A stretch of DNA of 64,000 nt from Myxococcota bacterium (GCA_039030075.1 JBCCEW010000018.1:1-64000); one strand, 5' to 3'. Positions 33,268-41,644 are shown, counted from the stretch's first letter. A program made the numbers and translations. The notes: generated by a model not told the origin, from the letters alone.

Positions 33268-33792
33268 CTAGCCGTGCGTCTGTGCCCGCGTCAGGAAATC
33301 CTGCCAACGGGCGTCTCGCGCCGGATCCCGCTCGGCCCTCGGGAGTTCGCTCTCGACGAATGCCGTGAACGAATCAGAGAACACGGTGGGGTTCGCCTGC
33401 CACCAATCGCGCACTCCGGGGTACGACAGCCACCAGCGAATCGTCGAAGCCCAGCGTGCCCAGATCTCTTCGGAGAGCGCGCCGGACTCGGCTTGATGGA
33501 AGATGAACTCGAAGGCGCCGAAGGCCTCTACGAACCACCAGGTGAATCGGATCCGCTCCTCGGGAGTGAGCAACCCGACGTCGATGACCCCTCGCGCATG
33601 CAGGTTCGACAGCTCCGGGTCACGGCTGAGCGCGGATTGGGTGGCCGAGATGCGATCGAGCACCCGAGCGAAGTTCTCCGCGCGGATCGACTCCGTGTTC
33701 TGACGTACCTGAACGGCGAGGTAGACGAGCGAGACCACGACCACGACGCCGCCGATGAACTCGCCGAGGTTGGCCAGGTCTCCTAGGTCCAG
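33268..33792 (-). CDS. DUF4760-like single-pass membrane protein, possible CTG start
   Basis: 174 aa if translation starts at CTG 33792, which lies seven bases after GGAGG. This restores the expected N-terminus DLANLGEFIGGVVVVVSLVYLAVQVRQNTESIRAEN, matching the paralogue at 48745 (ALAESIGAIGVVASLIYLAAQIRQNT). The first in-frame GTG would cut the membrane segment. Helical domain with WFVEAFGAFEFIFHQAESG and VRDWWQANPTVFSDSF. Confidence 0.65.
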   Translation of the reverse strand: MDLGDLANLGEFIGGVVVVVSLVYLAVQVRQNTESIRAENFARVLDRISATQSALSRDPELSNLHARGVIDVGLLTPEERIRFTWWFVEAFGAFEFIFHQAESGALSEEIWARWASTIRWWLSYPGVRDWWQANPTVFSDSFTAFVESELPRAERDPARDARWQDFLTRAQTHG

Positions 33793-33822
33793 GGCTTCGC
33801 CTCCGTCACGCGCCGCTCCGTT

Positions 33823-34293
33823 TCAGCTGCGGTTCAGGTGGAAGACCGAGACCGCGCCGGGGGCATCTTCGATCGAGGGGAAGCCCGCGACGATGTCGGG
33901 GTAGTTCGGCTCGTACTTCGCGACCCACGCCTCGAGCACCGGGCGCCATTTGGGCCCGCTGAGCAGCGACGCGTTCAAGGCATAGGTGTCGTCGCCGAGG
34001 CGCAACTCAACGGGACCCCCGTTTCCGATCCGCTCGACCCACCCGCTATCGCTGCCGCCCACGACGTACAGCTCGCCTTCGTGGTCGATCACCCAGATGA
34101 TCACGACGCGCGGCGGGAAGCCCGGAACCTTGAGCCGGATCTCGTCGATGCCCGAGGTGTCGCGCCACTCCTGGGGAGCGTCGACGGGCGTACCCCCGAT
34201 GAAAAGGCCGGGTACCGGGCCGATCGGGGCGGCGATCAGCGTGATGAGGCCGAGCACGAGGACGATCGGCAAACCGATCTTGAGAATCTTCAC
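33823..34293 (-). CDS. exported/anchored protein, unknown function
   Basis: 156 aa. GTG 34293 with AAGGAGGGG at proper spacing. Membrane segment LPIVLVLGLITLIAAPIGPVPGLFIGG, then a compact beta-rich domain (RVVIIWVIDHEGELYVVGG, PVELRLGDDTYALNASL). Confidence 0.65.
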   Translation of the reverse strand: MKILKIGLPIVLVLGLITLIAAPIGPVPGLFIGGTPVDAPQEWRDTSGIDEIRLKVPGFPPRVVIIWVIDHEGELYVVGGSDSGWVERIGNGGPVELRLGDDTYALNASLLSGPKWRPVLEAWVAKYEPNYPDIVAGFPSIEDAPGAVSVFHLNRS

Positions 34294-34395
34294 GTTCCCC
34301 TCCTTGCCGTGACCGCCGCACGTGTCGCCGCGGCGGGTCGGGCATGTGGTTGGATGGCGGCTTTCGAAGACGCCGCCAGCCAGGCGCGCCGCGCC

Positions 34396-34408
34396 AGTAT
34401 GCCAGAGT
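34396..34408 (-). promoter_or_regulatory. array promoter motif, copy 11
   Basis: GACTCTGGCATACTGGCG; hexamer 34401-34396; 102 nt before GTG 34293. The leader has a different hairpin (GGCGGCGTCTTCGAAAGCCGCC). Confidence 0.5.
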
Positions 34409-34431
34409 CCATTCACCCGTGGGTGTCGGCG

Positions 34432-34863
34432 CTAGAGATCGAGAGCCGCTGCGAACGCCGCGAACGAGACGAACTTTTCGGTCCACGCGCAGGTGCCGTC
34501 CTGGTCGGATGGCGGCCAGCCGCTCACGACGACGCGGGGGTCCGAGGGCGAAGTTCGGTAGTCGAGGGCGATGGCGACGTCATCGCCCGGGTGACGATTG
34601 ACGGCGAGGAAGAGCGACTGCTCGGTATCGAGCCACGGGAGGTCGCGTCTTCCATCGTTGGAGCCTCGGCAGAGTCGCAGGATCTCGATTGCATCCCGTG
34701 GACGGGACTCGCGCCCCATGTCTTCGAAGGAAAGGAAGTCGACCGGGTCGCCCCGAAGCTCGGGAAAGGCGGCGGCGAGCGCGTCATCGCCCGGGTGGAC
34801 CCAGCGTCCGGCGGACTCCAACGCGATGAGGAGCGGCGGCAGTTCGAGGCCGTGGATCGTCAT
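34432..34863 (-). CDS. SMI1/KNR4 family protein
   Basis: 143 aa. WVHPGDDALAAAFPELRGDPVDFLSFEDM is the family core, followed by VNRHPGDDVAIALDYRTSPSDPRVVVSG and a C-terminal helix pair SFAAFAAALD. SMI1/KNR4 proteins often act as immunity proteins in polymorphic toxin systems; no toxin is seen in the window. Confidence 0.75.
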   Translation of the reverse strand: MTIHGLELPPLLIALESAGRWVHPGDDALAAAFPELRGDPVDFLSFEDMGRESRPRDAIEILRLCRGSNDGRRDLPWLDTEQSLFLAVNRHPGDDVAIALDYRTSPSDPRVVVSGWPPSDQDGTCAWTEKFVSFAAFAAALDL

Positions 34864-34906
34864 CTCGATCGGTGGTCTCGTTCGACTCGGAGCGCGGTGA
34901 CCGAGG

Positions 34907-35194
34907 CTACGCGGAGGCGCTGGGATCGCGGCCGAAGCGCTTTGCCGCGCGTTCCCGCGCCTTCGCGGCCTCCACCTCGCGATCGCGAGGCGGTGCCTGG
35001 GTGGAAAGAGAGGTGAGCAGGTCACGCGCGACAACGGCGACTCCGGCAACCGCCTTGTCGAACGCCTCTTCGTTCGCGCGAGAAGGCTTGTTGTAGCCGC
35101 TCAGCTTGCGGACGAACTGGAGTGACGCCGCCTGGATCTCGTCCTCGGTCGCCGGAGGCTCGAAGTTGAAGAGCGTCTTGATGTTTCGACACAT
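34907..35194 (-). CDS. DUF2277 protein
   Basis: 95 aa. MCRNIKTLFNFEPPATEDEI, AASLQFVRKLSGYNKPSRANEEAF and the basic tail KARERAAKRFG: a clear DUF2277 protein, found widely in actinobacteria and proteobacteria. Function unknown. Confidence 0.85.
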   Translation of the reverse strand: MCRNIKTLFNFEPPATEDEIQAASLQFVRKLSGYNKPSRANEEAFDKAVAGVAVVARDLLTSLSTQAPPRDREVEAAKARERAAKRFGRDPSASA

Positions 35195-35223
35195 GGCGAG
35201 CTCCTGTCGGGTGCGAGTCCCTG

Positions 35224-35568
35224 CTACGAGTTCGTTGCGCGCTTCCCGAGGAGCACCGATCTCGGGTCGCCCTTCGCCGCGAAGGTGGCGTACAGGACGT
35301 AGGGGAACCCGAACATCCCACCCATCGGAAAACTGAGGAGGGCGAGGGCGTAGCCCCTGGGGGTGCCACCCTCTCGCCACGCGACCCAGACCGCGAACAA
35401 GATCAGATAGACGACGAAGTCGAGATCGAACTGGGCCCGCCAGCCGAGCGCCATCAGGTCGCCGATCGCGACCGCGGGCCAGTTCGGCCCCTCCGATGTC
35501 GTAGCCACGACGGTGAGCATGTAGATCGAGGTGGTCGCCAAGACCAGGAAGATCCGAAGGGCGGTCAC
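35224..35568 (-). CDS. DUF2834-like small membrane protein
   Basis: 114 aa from GTG 35568, GAGGAG 9 bases upstream. Three helices: IFLVLATTSIYMLTVVATTS, LDFVVYLILFAVWVAWREGGTP, GYALALLSFPMGGMFGFPYVLYA. The layout fits DUF2834-type proteins; weak. Confidence 0.55.
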   Translation of the reverse strand: MTALRIFLVLATTSIYMLTVVATTSEGPNWPAVAIGDLMALGWRAQFDLDFVVYLILFAVWVAWREGGTPRGYALALLSFPMGGMFGFPYVLYATFAAKGDPRSVLLGKRATNS

Positions 35569-35587
35569 GAATGCATCTCCTCGCCGC

Positions 35588-35860
35588 TCAGTCGATACCG
35601 GCTTCTTCCCGAAGCCGCGCTTTCTGCTTTGCCCCGATGGCGTCCCAGTGGCGATCGCGTAGCGCACCTTCGAGCGAATACAGGTAGTAACAGACCGAGA
35701 TCGTCTCTCGCGGGTACTCCGCGCAAACCCGCTGGAAGACCTTCGCCGGACCGACGCGGTCGAGATCGCCGCGGGTCTCGATCCCCACCTTGCGCAGCCG
35801 GCGGGCGATGGTCGGGCCGATATTCGTGAGTTCGGCGACGGGACGGTCGCGCTTCGGCAT
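35588..35860 (-). CDS. TfoX C-terminal-domain (helix-hairpin-helix-like) protein
   Basis: 90 aa. ELTNIGPTIARRLRKVGIETRGDLDRVGPAKVF...SVCYYLYSLEGALRDRHWDAI is the TfoX/Sxy C-terminal domain, here alone without the N-terminal TfoX domain. TAGGAT ends five bases before ATG 35860, so leaderless. Confidence 0.85.
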   Translation of the reverse strand: MPKRDRPVAELTNIGPTIARRLRKVGIETRGDLDRVGPAKVFQRVCAEYPRETISVCYYLYSLEGALRDRHWDAIGAKQKARLREEAGID

Positions 35861-35924
35861 GCCCGATCCTACTCCTTTCCCGCGTCGTAGGCGGCTCTGC
35901 GACACCGCGATCGGTTGGCGCAGC

Positions 35925-36560
35925 TCATGATCCCGTCGCTGGGTCGCGCGGTGTCTCGTTCAGGAGGGCCACCATCAACACGCTGGCCACCCAGACATAG
36001 CCCCACGCCAGGAACACCCGTTGGATCGCGCCCTTCAGCGGGGCGAAGGTCTCGACACCGACGCCCGCGGCGATCTGCGCGCCGAAGAGACCGGCTAGAA
36101 CGAGCAGCAAGAGTGCCGAGACGCGGGGGCCGAGCAAGCGCACGCTCGATAGCGGCGCGAGCAGAAGCACGACGCTTCCGGCGAGGCCGAGTACTTCATG
36201 GAGCTGGCCTGCTCGCGAGACGGCGACGCACCCCGGATCGCAGGGGAACACGCCGGTTCCGACTCCGAGCAGCAAGCCGACGAGGCCCAGCGCCCAGGTC
36301 GGTGGGAAGGTCACCGGGCGACGCCCCAGCTCGAGTGCAAGGGCGAAGCTCGCAGCGACGAGGGCGCACCCATAGAAGACCCACCACGCCGACGTCACCG
36401 TCGCGAAGGGAGTTCCCGGTACACCCAGCTCGCTCATGAACTGCGAGACGTGTCGGTAGCCCTCGTGATGAACGGAAACCGCGTACGTCACCACGAAGTC
36501 GAGGGGGAGCACCGCCAATCCCAGCCAGAGAGCGGTTCGCTGTACTCGAGGTGTGGGCAT
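35925..36560 (-). CDS. DUF998 membrane protein
   Basis: 211 aa, six helices. SELGVPGTPFATVTSAWWVFYG, GTGVFPCDPGCVAVSRAGQLHEVLGLAG fit DUF998 (F-P-C-D-x-G-C loop). Function unknown. Confidence 0.8.
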   Translation of the reverse strand: MPTPRVQRTALWLGLAVLPLDFVVTYAVSVHHEGYRHVSQFMSELGVPGTPFATVTSAWWVFYGCALVAASFALALELGRRPVTFPPTWALGLVGLLLGVGTGVFPCDPGCVAVSRAGQLHEVLGLAGSVVLLLAPLSSVRLLGPRVSALLLLVLAGLFGAQIAAGVGVETFAPLKGAIQRVFLAWGYVWVASVLMVALLNETPRDPATGS

Positions 36561-36598
36561 TCCGATACCGGAGACCCGCGTCGCGAAGCGAGGCCGCG

Positions 36599-37081
36599 CT
36601 ACGCGGGCGCCGCCTCGAGATCTTTGCCGAGGAACACGCGCAGCCCCAGGGCCATCGGCGCGAGCAGCCAGGGCAGGTTGAAGACCAGGTAGTAGGCCGT
36701 GTTGGGCGGCGGATGGGGGCCCAAGAAGGTCTGGGCGAAGTAGAAGAACATGTTGGTCGTGGCCGCCCCCGCATACACGAGGCCCAGCGGGCGCAGCCAG
36801 GGCCGAAGCCAGATGAGACCGACGATCACCGCGAGCAGCACGGGCGCCTGGAAGAACCCATCGAAGAGGCACGCGGCAATGAGGTTCGGCGGTGGGTCGA
36901 GGTGGGCCGGTTCTTCCGCCACCGCCCAGTCATGGAGCGCACGCAATGGGGGCCAGGGGCTATCGGGCGAGACGGGAACGCCGAGGCCTTCGGGAAGGCT
37001 GAACAGGAAGCCGTAGAGAACGGCCAGCGAGAAGAAGACGATGAAGAAGAGATCGAGGGGACGTCGGTAGATCGGGTTCAT
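36599..37081 (-). CDS. EXPERA-domain membrane protein (TMEM97/emopamil-binding-like)
   Basis: 160 aa, four helices. RRPLDLFFIVFFSLAVLYGF, LFDGFFQAPVLLAVIVGLIWLRPWL, YAGAATTNMFFYFAQTFLG: the EXPERA fold shared by sigma-2 receptor/TMEM97 and sterol isomerases. Bacterial role unknown. Confidence 0.65.
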   Translation of the reverse strand: MNPIYRRPLDLFFIVFFSLAVLYGFLFSLPEGLGVPVSPDSPWPPLRALHDWAVAEEPAHLDPPPNLIAACLFDGFFQAPVLLAVIVGLIWLRPWLRPLGLVYAGAATTNMFFYFAQTFLGPHPPPNTAYYLVFNLPWLLAPMALGLRVFLGKDLEAAPA

Positions 37082-37154
37082 GCTCGTTCGAGTGCCACGC
37101 TTCGGTGTGAGTCGTCAGCCGTCGAGTGATCACTCGAGCGGGCTGGGCGCGGCC

Positions 37155-37167
37155 AGTATGCCAGACG
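37155..37167 (-). promoter_or_regulatory. array promoter motif, copy 12
   Basis: GTCTGGCATACTGGCC; hexamer 37160-37155; 73 nt before ATG 37081. The leader keeps GCCCAGCCCG...ACGGCTGACG, a diverged dyad, around a TCGAGTGATCACTCGA palindrome. Confidence 0.55.
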
Positions 37168-37213
37168 ACAACTCGGAAGGGCCGGACTTCCCGAGGGCGG
37201 GATCGCTTCCGGC

Positions 37214-37767
37214 CTACGCGCTATACGGGTCGGAATCCGCGAGGTAGCGGAGCATCGCTTCGCGCTCCGGGTGCTCGTCGAGCCATTGCCGCACGCGTCG
37301 AAGCTCGGTGTAGCCGCGTCGCCAAACTTCCCCTTGTAGAACTCGGCGAAGAACTCGCGCGATTCCTCTCGCCGGATTTCACGCTGCCATGCCGTCGTGA
37401 ACACCTGATGCACGTCCCGGTGCAACCCGTGCTCTCGCAGCAGCTCCCACTCGGCGGCGTCGAACCAGATGCCTCCGCAGTGTCCACAGCGATCCAGCGA
37501 GAACGGGATGGATCGAGCCACCCGAAACCGCGCGAGGATCCGGCTGCACTCGGGACAGAGCATCGCTTGTTCCGACTCCGAGGTCGGGACTGGCTCGGCG
37601 TCAGCCGGAGGGCCTGGGGGCAGCGGATCACGGAGCGCGTCGCGCCATCGCCAGTACTGGAACGAGCTGATCCAGTGGCCACCGCACTGCTTGCAGCGAT
37701 CCGCGACCAGGTTGGGTTCGAGCCTCTCGGCGCCTTGGGTCTCAGCGCGACACTTCGGACACTTCAT
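37214..37767 (-). pseudogene. zf-TFIIB zinc-ribbon protein with a -1 frameshift near its 3' end
   Basis: From ATG 37767 the frame gives two zinc ribbons (CPKCRAETQG...CKQCGG, CPECSRIL...CGHCGGIWFDAAEWELL) typical of zf-TFIIB proteins, then FAEFYKGKFGDA. At about 37317 coding moves to the -1 frame, GYTELRRVRQWLDEHPEREAM, ending ADSDPYSA at the stop 37214. Unshifted, the frame runs on for ~240 bases through low-quality sequence. Sequencing indel or true mutation. Confidence 0.7.
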
Positions 37768-37841
37768 GTCACACACCCGCCATAGGGAAGCCTGTCGCCC
37801 AACCGACCGGACCTTTTGGTGCCGGGACACTGCGCTGCGCC

Positions 37842-37854
37842 AGTATGCCAGACC
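37842..37854 (-). promoter_or_regulatory. array promoter motif, copy 13
   Basis: GTCTGGCATACTGGCG; hexamer 37847-37842; 74 nt before ATG 37767. Confidence 0.55.
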
Positions 37855-37877
37855 CTTTGACGTGGCCGCGTGTCGTC

Positions 37878-38174
37878 TCAGATCGAGATGCGTTCCGCTT
37901 CGAAGACGGACATGGAGGTCGGCTCGGCGGCCAGCGCGCGGAGGGCGCGCACGAACTCCCGTGACGCGGGCACCTGGAAGTGTTGTGCCAACGCCGCTCG
38001 ATCCGACCACTGCTCGACGAAGACGAGTCGCCGCGGGTCGTCCGGGTCCTGATAGACATCATGGGTGAGGCAGCCGGGCTCGGCTCTCGAGCGCGCCACA
38101 TGCGCCCGCGATTCCTCGAGCGCTGCGGGCATCTGCCCCTCCTGCACCACGACACTCCCCAAGACCAGAATCAT
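37878..38174 (-). CDS. antibiotic biosynthesis monooxygenase-type (ABM) protein
   Basis: 98 aa. SRAEPGCLTHDVYQDPDDPRRLVFVEQWSDRAALAQHFQ is the ABM dimeric alpha-beta barrel. ATG 38174. Quinol monooxygenase-like; substrate unknown. Behind the TauD gene by 80 bases. Confidence 0.87.
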   Translation of the reverse strand: MILVLGSVVVQEGQMPAALEESRAHVARSRAEPGCLTHDVYQDPDDPRRLVFVEQWSDRAALAQHFQVPASREFVRALRALAAEPTSMSVFEAERISI

Positions 38175-38254
38175 CGGGCTCCCCTCGCGGCGTCGAAGAG
38201 CGCGGGCGCCTCAATCAAGTGAGCACCACTGGGTTCTGCTGCAGGCACGCTGAA

Positions 38255-39079
38255 TCACTGCGGTCGCTCGCCAGCAATGGTGCATCGGCGGAGCACACGA
38301 TCCGAACCCGCGTGGTCGGCGACGCCCGCGTGTTGCGTCGCTCGCTCGTCCCACACGACGACAGCGCCCTTCGACCAGCGAAAGCGGCACTGGATGCTGA
38401 TGTCGTTCGCGCGGCTCGAGAGGAATTCGTGCATCGAACGGCTCTCGTCCTTCCCGAGGCCCTCGATGTGGGTCATGAACGAGCGGTCCACGAAGAGGGC
38501 CTTGCGCCCCGTTTCCGGGTGGGTGCGGACGAGCGGGTGCGAGACGCCGTTGCCCACCGCCGTCATGATCTTCGCGCACGCCTCCTCCGGGAGGTGCTCT
38601 CGGATGTAGGCCCGGAAGGACGCGTCCGTCGCGTGGAACCCGCGCAAGCCTTCGAGGTAGGTCTTCATGCGGTCGCTCAGTTTCTCGTACGCCAGATACA
38701 TGTTCGCCCACATGGTGTCACCCCCGTACGCGGGCGTGACCTCGCAGCGCAGCACCGCGGCCGACGGCGGCTGCTCCATGTAGGTGACATCCGTATGCCA
38801 TCCGTCGCGATCCGGCGGAGAATCCGGACCGTCGACGATGTCATGGAGTTTCGAGGGGTCTCCGAGGGCCCCCCGGATCGGGTGGACCTCCGGCTCCCCG
38901 AAACACGCAGCCAGGGCGAGCTGGTGCTCGTCGTCGAGATGTTGCTCGGGGAAGAAGAGCACGAGGTGTTCGAGCAACGCGCTACGCAGCCTCGAGCGCG
39001 TCTCCTCGGTGATGGGAGCGTAGAGGTCGACGTTCTCGACGACCGCGCCCAGCGCGGCCGTGACCGGGTGGATCTGCAT
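38255..39079 (-). CDS. TauD/TfdA family Fe(II)/2-oxoglutarate dioxygenase
   Basis: 274 aa. Iron ligands WHTDVTY (His, Asp) and the distal His of TQHAGVAD; 2OG-binding Arg in DRVLRRCTIAG. Strong TauD pattern including LFFPEQHLDDEHQLALAACFG. Substrate may be a sulfonate or other carboxylate. ATG 39079 follows GGAGGGCATG. Confidence 0.9.
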   Translation of the reverse strand: MQIHPVTAALGAVVENVDLYAPITEETRSRLRSALLEHLVLFFPEQHLDDEHQLALAACFGEPEVHPIRGALGDPSKLHDIVDGPDSPPDRDGWHTDVTYMEQPPSAAVLRCEVTPAYGGDTMWANMYLAYEKLSDRMKTYLEGLRGFHATDASFRAYIREHLPEEACAKIMTAVGNGVSHPLVRTHPETGRKALFVDRSFMTHIEGLGKDESRSMHEFLSSRANDISIQCRFRWSKGAVVVWDERATQHAGVADHAGSDRVLRRCTIAGERPQ

Positions 39080-39109
39080 CTCGACATGCCCTCCTGGGCG
39101 CGCTTCGCC

Positions 39110-39122
39110 AGTATGCCAGAAG
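39110..39122 (-). promoter_or_regulatory. array promoter motif, copy 14
   Basis: GCTTCTGGCATACTGGCG; hexamer 39115-39110; 30 nt before ATG 39079. No dyad. Confidence 0.55.
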
Positions 39123-39151
39123 CCGAGATGAGAGCGGGCGACAACGCCCTG

Positions 39152-40090
39152 CTACGAGGCGCGCGAGAACAAGTCGGCGAGCGCACCCGGCAGGCTCGGG
39201 AACTCGAAGGCGAAGCCTTCCTCCTGCAAGCGCTTCGACACACAGAAACGACCATAGAGCGCGAGCTCCGGGTCGGTCTTCATCACGAGGGGTGCGGCGA
39301 GGCGCACTTGCCAAGCCGCGGTGGGAAGACCGAAGGGCATGCCGACCGCGCGACGCAGCTCGTGCATGAACTCCGCGTTGCCCACGGGCTCGGGGGCCGT
39401 GGCGATGTAGGCGCCTCGCATCTCCGCGTCTTCGATGGCGCGCTGGAAGAGTCGGTTCATGTCGCGCTCGTGGATCCAGCTGAAGCCCTGGCGGCCGTGT
39501 CCGACCTTTCCGCCGAGTCCAAACCGCGCGAGGGTGGCCAGCCGCGGAAGCGCGCCCGCGCTTCGGCCCAGCACGAAGCTCGTGCGCAGCACCACCGAGC
39601 GGGTCTCGGACGGCACGGCACGCGCGAACTCTTCTTCCCAGGCTCGCCCCACCGTCGGGGCGAGCCCGAAACCAAAGGCCGAGCCTTCGTCGCAGACCGC
39701 TTCTGGCGGGTCGCCGTAGATGTGGGCCGTGGACATCTGGACCCAGACCGGCGGCGTCTCGCCGCGCTCGCGCAGCGCTTTCCCGAGCACGGCCGTCGCT
39801 TCGACGCGCGAGCGCAGGATCTCGTCGCAGTGATCGGGCGTCTTCACGCAGTCGACCGTCCGGCCTGCGAGGTTCACCACCGCGGTGGCGCCTTCCAGCG
39901 TGTCGGCCCAAGCGCCCACCGAACGACCGTCCCACGTGGCGTGCGGAAAGCTCACCGTCGACGGCGGCGCCGTACGAGAGAGCAGCACGACCGAGTAACC
40001 GAGTGCCTCGAGGTGGTGGGCGAGGCTGAGCCCGAGGAAGCCCGTGCCCCCGGCGATCACGACCTTGCGTCCCGACGCCTCTTCGCTCAC
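39152..40090 (-). CDS. TIGR01777-family NAD(P)-dependent epimerase/SDR
   Basis: 312 aa from GTG 40090. [18 protein letters not shown] binds [42 protein letters not shown] and the C-terminal DUF1731-like end ([14 protein letters not shown]) are the YfcH/TIGR01777 pattern. YfcH-like role unknown. Confidence 0.88.
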   Translation of the reverse strand: MSEEASGRKVVIAGGTGFLGLSLAHHLEALGYSVVLLSRTAPPSTVSFPHATWDGRSVGAWADTLEGATAVVNLAGRTVDCVKTPDHCDEILRSRVEATAVLGKALRERGETPPVWVQMSTAHIYGDPPEAVCDEGSAFGFGLAPTVGRAWEEEFARAVPSETRSVVLRTSFVLGRSAGALPRLATLARFGLGGKVGHGRQGFSWIHERDMNRLFQRAIEDAEMRGAYIATAPEPVGNAEFMHELRRAVGMPFGLPTAAWQVRLAAPLVMKTDPELALYGRFCVSKRLQEEGFAFEFPSLPGALADLFSRAS

Positions 40091-40149
40091 GCGTGTTCCC
40101 TCTTGGATTCGGCGCTCCTTCGCTCGGAGCGGCCTGCTGCCGCACATGC

Positions 40150-40162
40150 AGTATGCCAGAGC
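40150..40162 (-). promoter_or_regulatory. array promoter motif, copy 15
   Basis: AGCTCTGGCATACTGC; hexamer 40155-40150; 59 nt before GTG 40090. Leader hairpin GCTCC/GGAGC. Confidence 0.55.
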
Positions 40163-40186
40163 TGCGCGTCGCGGCTCCGGCTGCCG

Positions 40187-40750
40187 CTACTCCAGCGCGG
40201 GGGTGACGGTCCCGATGAACGCGACCTGGAGGAGCGCGAGAAGGACCAGACCGGCCCAATGCACGGACGTGTTGCTGGTCAACCGCAGAGCGAGCAAGAG
40301 CACGATCGCGAGGCCGCGCACGAGCTGCCCGAAATGGAGATCGGGGCCCGCGAGGAAGAGCTCGGCGACGACCCCCAACGCGACCCACGTGGCCAGCAGC
40401 GTGAAGATCGCGCGGAACACCGAGTGGTAGTGGGTCTCCGGGTCTGCAGGCTGGCCCGAAGACCCCGTCGCGGGTGGCGTGATCAGATGCGCGGCGGCCA
40501 CGACCGGGAGTAGTGGGGAGAGCGCGAGGAGGAACCCGCCGAAGTTCCAAGCCACGTCTCGGAACCCCCAGTAGCCCCAGATGCTCTGCAGCAGCGCGAG
40601 CAGCAAGAGTGCCGAGGCCGCGAGCTGAAGCGGAAACATCGCGACGCTCGCCCGGTGGAGGTAGAGGCGCCCCCAGCCCGAGAGCAGGTCGGAGACGCCC
40701 ACCGCAACGACGAACGACGTGAGAACGGTGACGTACTCGAACTGGGACAA
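40187..40750 (-). CDS. multi-helix membrane protein, paralogue of 56119-56718
   Basis: 187 aa from TTG 40750. Five to six helices: YVTVLTSFVVAVGVSDLLSGWGRL at the N-terminus, WGYWGFRDVAWNFGGFLLAL, and an HYHSVFRAIFTLLATWVALG segment. The S-x-x-L-S-x-W-G-R-L turn and the H-Y-x-S-V/S-x-x-x-F-R motif recur in the gene at 56119. Function unknown. Confidence 0.62.
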   Translation of the reverse strand: MSQFEYVTVLTSFVVAVGVSDLLSGWGRLYLHRASVAMFPLQLAASALLLLALLQSIWGYWGFRDVAWNFGGFLLALSPLLPVVAAAHLITPPATGSSGQPADPETHYHSVFRAIFTLLATWVALGVVAELFLAGPDLHFGQLVRGLAIVLLLALRLTSNTSVHWAGLVLLALLQVAFIGTVTPALE

Positions 40751-40797
40751 ACGGCTTCACTCCCGATGGGCGACGACTGCGGAAGCAACGACGGGGC

Positions 40798-40810
40798 AGT
40801 ATGGCAGACC
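40798..40810 (-). promoter_or_regulatory. array promoter motif, copy 16 (variant CTGCCATACT)
   Basis: GTCTGCCATACTGCCC; hexamer 40803-40798; 47 nt before TTG 40750. Confidence 0.5.
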
Positions 40811-40814
40811 TGCG

Positions 40815-41357
40815 CTACGGGCCCGTGACGAGGACCTCCCAACCGGGGGCGTCGCTCCCGATCCAACTGAGGGTCACCAGTCGACCCGAGAGATCCCAGA
40901 TCAGAAAGCGCTCCACGCGCTCGTCGAAGAGTTCGCTGGTCTGCAAGCGCTCCGCCTCTCCAAGGTCCTTGTTCGGCGGCCCGAGGTCGGCTGTGAGCTC
41001 TCGCTCGACCGTCTGAAAAGTGACCCGCGCGGCTTCTCTTGCCTGCCTGTCGAACGTCACCATCTGGCTCCTGATCGAACCGGCTTCACAGGTGTAGTAG
41101 TGCAGGGCAGCCGCTCCGAAGAGCAGCCCCTCGAAGACGAGCTGCGGGCTCGCACCCTCATCCGGCCCAGGGAAGCTCCCGACGAACGCCGATCCCCGCT
41201 TCGCTTCCACCGTGATCACGGCATCGCACGAATCTCCGGGATTCACGCCGAACACCGCGAGGGATGGCCCGGACACGAGGATGATGGCGATCGAAAGAAC
41301 GATCGCCCGCACACGACCTCGCCTCGGGCGACGAATGTCTTCGGGCCCCGAAGTCAC
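40815..41357 (-). CDS. single-pass membrane protein, unknown function
   Basis: 180 aa. Basic N-terminus, one membrane anchor (RAIVLSIAIILVSGPSLAVFG), extracytoplasmic domain with a single disulfide-type Cys pair (GDSCDAVITVEA, YYTCEAGS) and the final strand SGRLVTLSWIGSDAPGWEVL. GTG 41357 starts six bases after promoter hexamer CATACT: leaderless. Confidence 0.65.
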   Translation of the reverse strand: MTSGPEDIRRPRRGRVRAIVLSIAIILVSGPSLAVFGVNPGDSCDAVITVEAKRGSAFVGSFPGPDEGASPQLVFEGLLFGAAALHYYTCEAGSIRSQMVTFDRQAREAARVTFQTVERELTADLGPPNKDLGEAERLQTSELFDERVERFLIWDLSGRLVTLSWIGSDAPGWEVLVTGP

Positions 41358-41363
41358 GGCCCC

Positions 41364-41376
41364 AGTATGCCTGAGG
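41364..41376 (-). promoter_or_regulatory. array promoter motif, copy 17 (leaderless type)
   Basis: CCTCAGGCATACTGGGG; hexamer 41369-41364; GTG 41357 six bases on, where the first base of the mRNA would be. Confidence 0.6.
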
Positions 41377-41409
41377 ATACGCGCCGGTTCGGAGGCGCCT
41401 TTCGAGCTC

Positions 41410-41484
41410 CTAGAGCTTGGCGGTCAGCTGCACTCCCGTGTCAGGGGACGGGTGGGTCCATCCGCTCAGGATCGCGAGTCGCAT
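41410..41484 (-). CDS. 24-codon mini-ORF forming its own cassette-like unit
   Basis: ATG 41484 to TAG 41410: a short ORF ending SPDTGVQLTAKL between array element copies 17 and 18. It could be a tiny peptide gene or the shrunken tail of a lost cassette gene. No ribosome site. Confidence 0.25.
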   Translation of the reverse strand: MRLAILSGWTHPSPDTGVQLTAKL

Positions 41485-41489
41485 CGCGG

Positions 41490-41570
41490 CGCTGCCTGGC
41501 ACGGGAGGCGCTCGGCCGTCGGAGCGACCTGTCGCCATAGGCCAAACGCACCGTTTCAGTATGCCAGAGC
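41490..41570 (-). repeat. array element, long form (copy 18)
   Basis: CTCTGGCATACTG (hexamer 41563-41558), then GTGCGTTTGGCC...GGCGACAGGTCGC...ACGGCCGAGCGCC and a GCCAGGCAGC end before the mini-ORF. Confidence 0.55.
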
Positions 41571-41644
41571 GGAACCCGTCTGCTTCGTCTTGGCGAACGT
41601 CGCGTTCCGCGGACGCCGCGGGTCCACGGATCGGGGACGCACAC

